Shown piece after piece: positions 7,574-8,364 of a stretch of DNA of 8,364 nucleotides. Origin of the DNA: an uncultured Synergistales bacterium (GTDB lineage: Bacteria > Synergistota > Synergistia > Synergistales > Aminobacteriaceae); NCBI GenBank assembly GCA_937957815.1, contig CALFXN010000113.1, positions 1 to 8,364 of the forward strand, written 5' to 3'. The translations under genes and the position numbers were made by a program. Numbering within the stretch: the first letter of the stretch is position 1; each line of letters starts with the position of its first letter. The notes beneath the pieces are model-generated. The model searched no databases. It had not been told where the DNA came from and saw only the letters and a program-made list of their open reading frames with translations.

Positions 7574-7580
7574 CCTCCTT
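7574..7580 (-). promoter_or_regulatory. Strong Shine-Dalgarno of the L25 gene
   Basis: AAGGAGG on the minus strand, 9 bases from the ATG at 7564, in the 36-base gap after prs. It is the strongest ribosome binding site in the window, as expected for a ribosomal protein gene. The gap has no terminator-like hairpin, so L25 is probably co-transcribed with prs. Confidence 0.8.
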
Positions 7581-7600
7581 GCGATTCATTGAATGCAATC

Positions 7601-8364
7601 TCAATCGAAGAGACTGCTTACGGACCTGTCGCTGTGAACTCTAAGAATAGCTTCCGCGAAAAGAGGTGCGATAGACAATTGGACTATTTTATCTAATTTT
7701 TTCGTCTCAGACAAGGGAATCGTATCGGTTACGATCAATTCGTCTATCTCGGAGGCTTTCAGTCTTTCGACCGCGGGTCCCGAAAGCACCGGATGGGTCG
7801 AACACGCGTACACGCTCTTCGCACCGCGATCCTTCAGTCCTTCCGCGGCGTTGCACAGCGTCCCCGCGGTATCGACGATATCGTCGACCAGAACTGCCAC
7901 CTTTCCCCGGACATCTCCGATGATATCCATCACTTCACACAAGTTCGCGACCTCATGCGATCGTCTCTTGTCGACGATGGCGAGGTCCGCGTTCAGGAAC
8001 ACGGCAAACCGCCGTGCGCGAACGACGCCGCCGACGTCCGGCGCGACGACGACGACACCGTTCTCCTTGAGATCGTCGTACAGATTCTCCTTGAAGTATG
8101 TCGCAAGAAGAGGAACTCCCGTCAGATGGTCAACGGGAATGTCGAAAAAGCCCTGTATCTGTCCTGCATGAAGATCCGCCGATATGACCCTGTTGGCCCC
8201 GCTCCATGAAATGAGATTCGCTATAAGCTTCGCGGAGATTGGATCGCGCGCTTTCGTCTTCCGGTCCTGCCTCGCATATCCGAAATACGGGATGACGACA
8301 TTGATCCGGTATGCAGATGCTCTCTGAAGCGCGTCGAGCATGATGAGAAGCTCAACAATGTTCT
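7601..8364 (-). CDS. prs: Ribose-phosphate pyrophosphokinase (PRPP synthetase), N-terminus outside window
   Basis: Prs transfers pyrophosphate from ATP to ribose 5-phosphate to give PRPP, the precursor for purines, pyrimidines, NAD, histidine and tryptophan. The window holds 254 complete codons up to the TGA at 7601. By alignment from memory to E. coli Prs (315 residues), about 65 N-terminal residues lie beyond the right edge; the frame is open to base 8364. Visible motifs are [14 protein letters not shown], the ATP-binding [22 protein letters not shown] with the metal-binding histidine, [12 protein letters not shown], the catalytic-loop motif IVDKRR, the PRPP-binding loop [10 protein letters not shown], the THPVLSGPA segment and the usual SVSSLFD C-terminus. 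All key motifs of class I PRPP synthetases are present. It is the first gene of the visible cluster; glmU is a common upstream neighbour in related gene orders. Confidence 0.97.
   Translation of the reverse strand, partial: NIVELLIMLDALQRASAYRINVVIPYFGYARQDRKTKARDPISAKLIANLISWSGANRVISADLHAGQIQGFFDIPVDHLTGVPLLATYFKENLYDDLKENGVVVVAPDVGGVVRARRFAVFLNADLAIVDKRRSHEVANLCEVMDIIGDVRGKVAVLVDDIVDTAGTLCNAAEGLKDRGAKSVYACSTHPVLSGPAVERLKASEIDELIVTDTIPLSETKKLDKIVQLSIAPLFAEAILRVHSDRSVSSLFD

Overview
This window is a run of seven tightly packed housekeeping genes, all on the minus strand. In transcription order (right to left) they are: prs (N-terminus beyond the right edge), ribosomal protein L25/Ctc, pth, mfd, mazG, the carboxyltransferase subunit of a biotin-dependent pyruvate carboxylase or oxaloacetate decarboxylase, and a PhoH-family ATPase (C-terminus beyond the left edge). 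No tRNA, rRNA, CRISPR array, insertion sequence, prophage or other mobile element is visible. Nothing suggests recent transfer.

Organism: a bacterium of moderately high GC (by eye in the upper fifties; not computed). The order prs-ctc-pth-mfd-mazG matches the Bacillus cluster glmU-prs-ctc-spoVC-mfd-mazG, but without the sporulation and small genes that sit among them there. A Gram-negative or deep-branching relative of Firmicutes, such as a member of Synergistota, is my best guess. It is a low-confidence guess from gene order and protein flavour, not from a search.

Layout: 7601-8364 is prs. A 36-base gap with a strong Shine-Dalgarno leads to L25 (6890-7564). Pth follows 6 bases later (6311-6883, GTG start). 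The only sizeable intergenic region (6207-6310, 104 bases) contains a perfect 12-bp hairpin that looks like a weak intrinsic terminator or attenuator. After it comes mfd (3066-6206), which overlaps mazG (2228-3082) by 17 bases. MazG overlaps the carboxyltransferase gene (762-2231) by the four bases ATGA. PhoH (1-743) starts 18 bases after that.

Function: the first three genes serve nucleotide precursor supply (PRPP) and translation (5S rRNA-binding protein, peptidyl-tRNA recycling). The next genes serve genome upkeep (transcription-coupled repair, nucleotide-pool cleansing). The carboxyltransferase is a central-carbon enzyme with no obvious functional link to its neighbours and no biotin carrier domain of its own. 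PhoH usually sits next to ybeY in bacteria, so rRNA-maturation genes may follow off the left edge.

I looked for an undescribed system and do not see one. The points most worth a second look are the hairpin splitting the cluster, the carboxyltransferase without a biotin domain in an information-processing operon, a two-residue substitution in the substrate-binding loop of Pth, and a compact middle section of Mfd.
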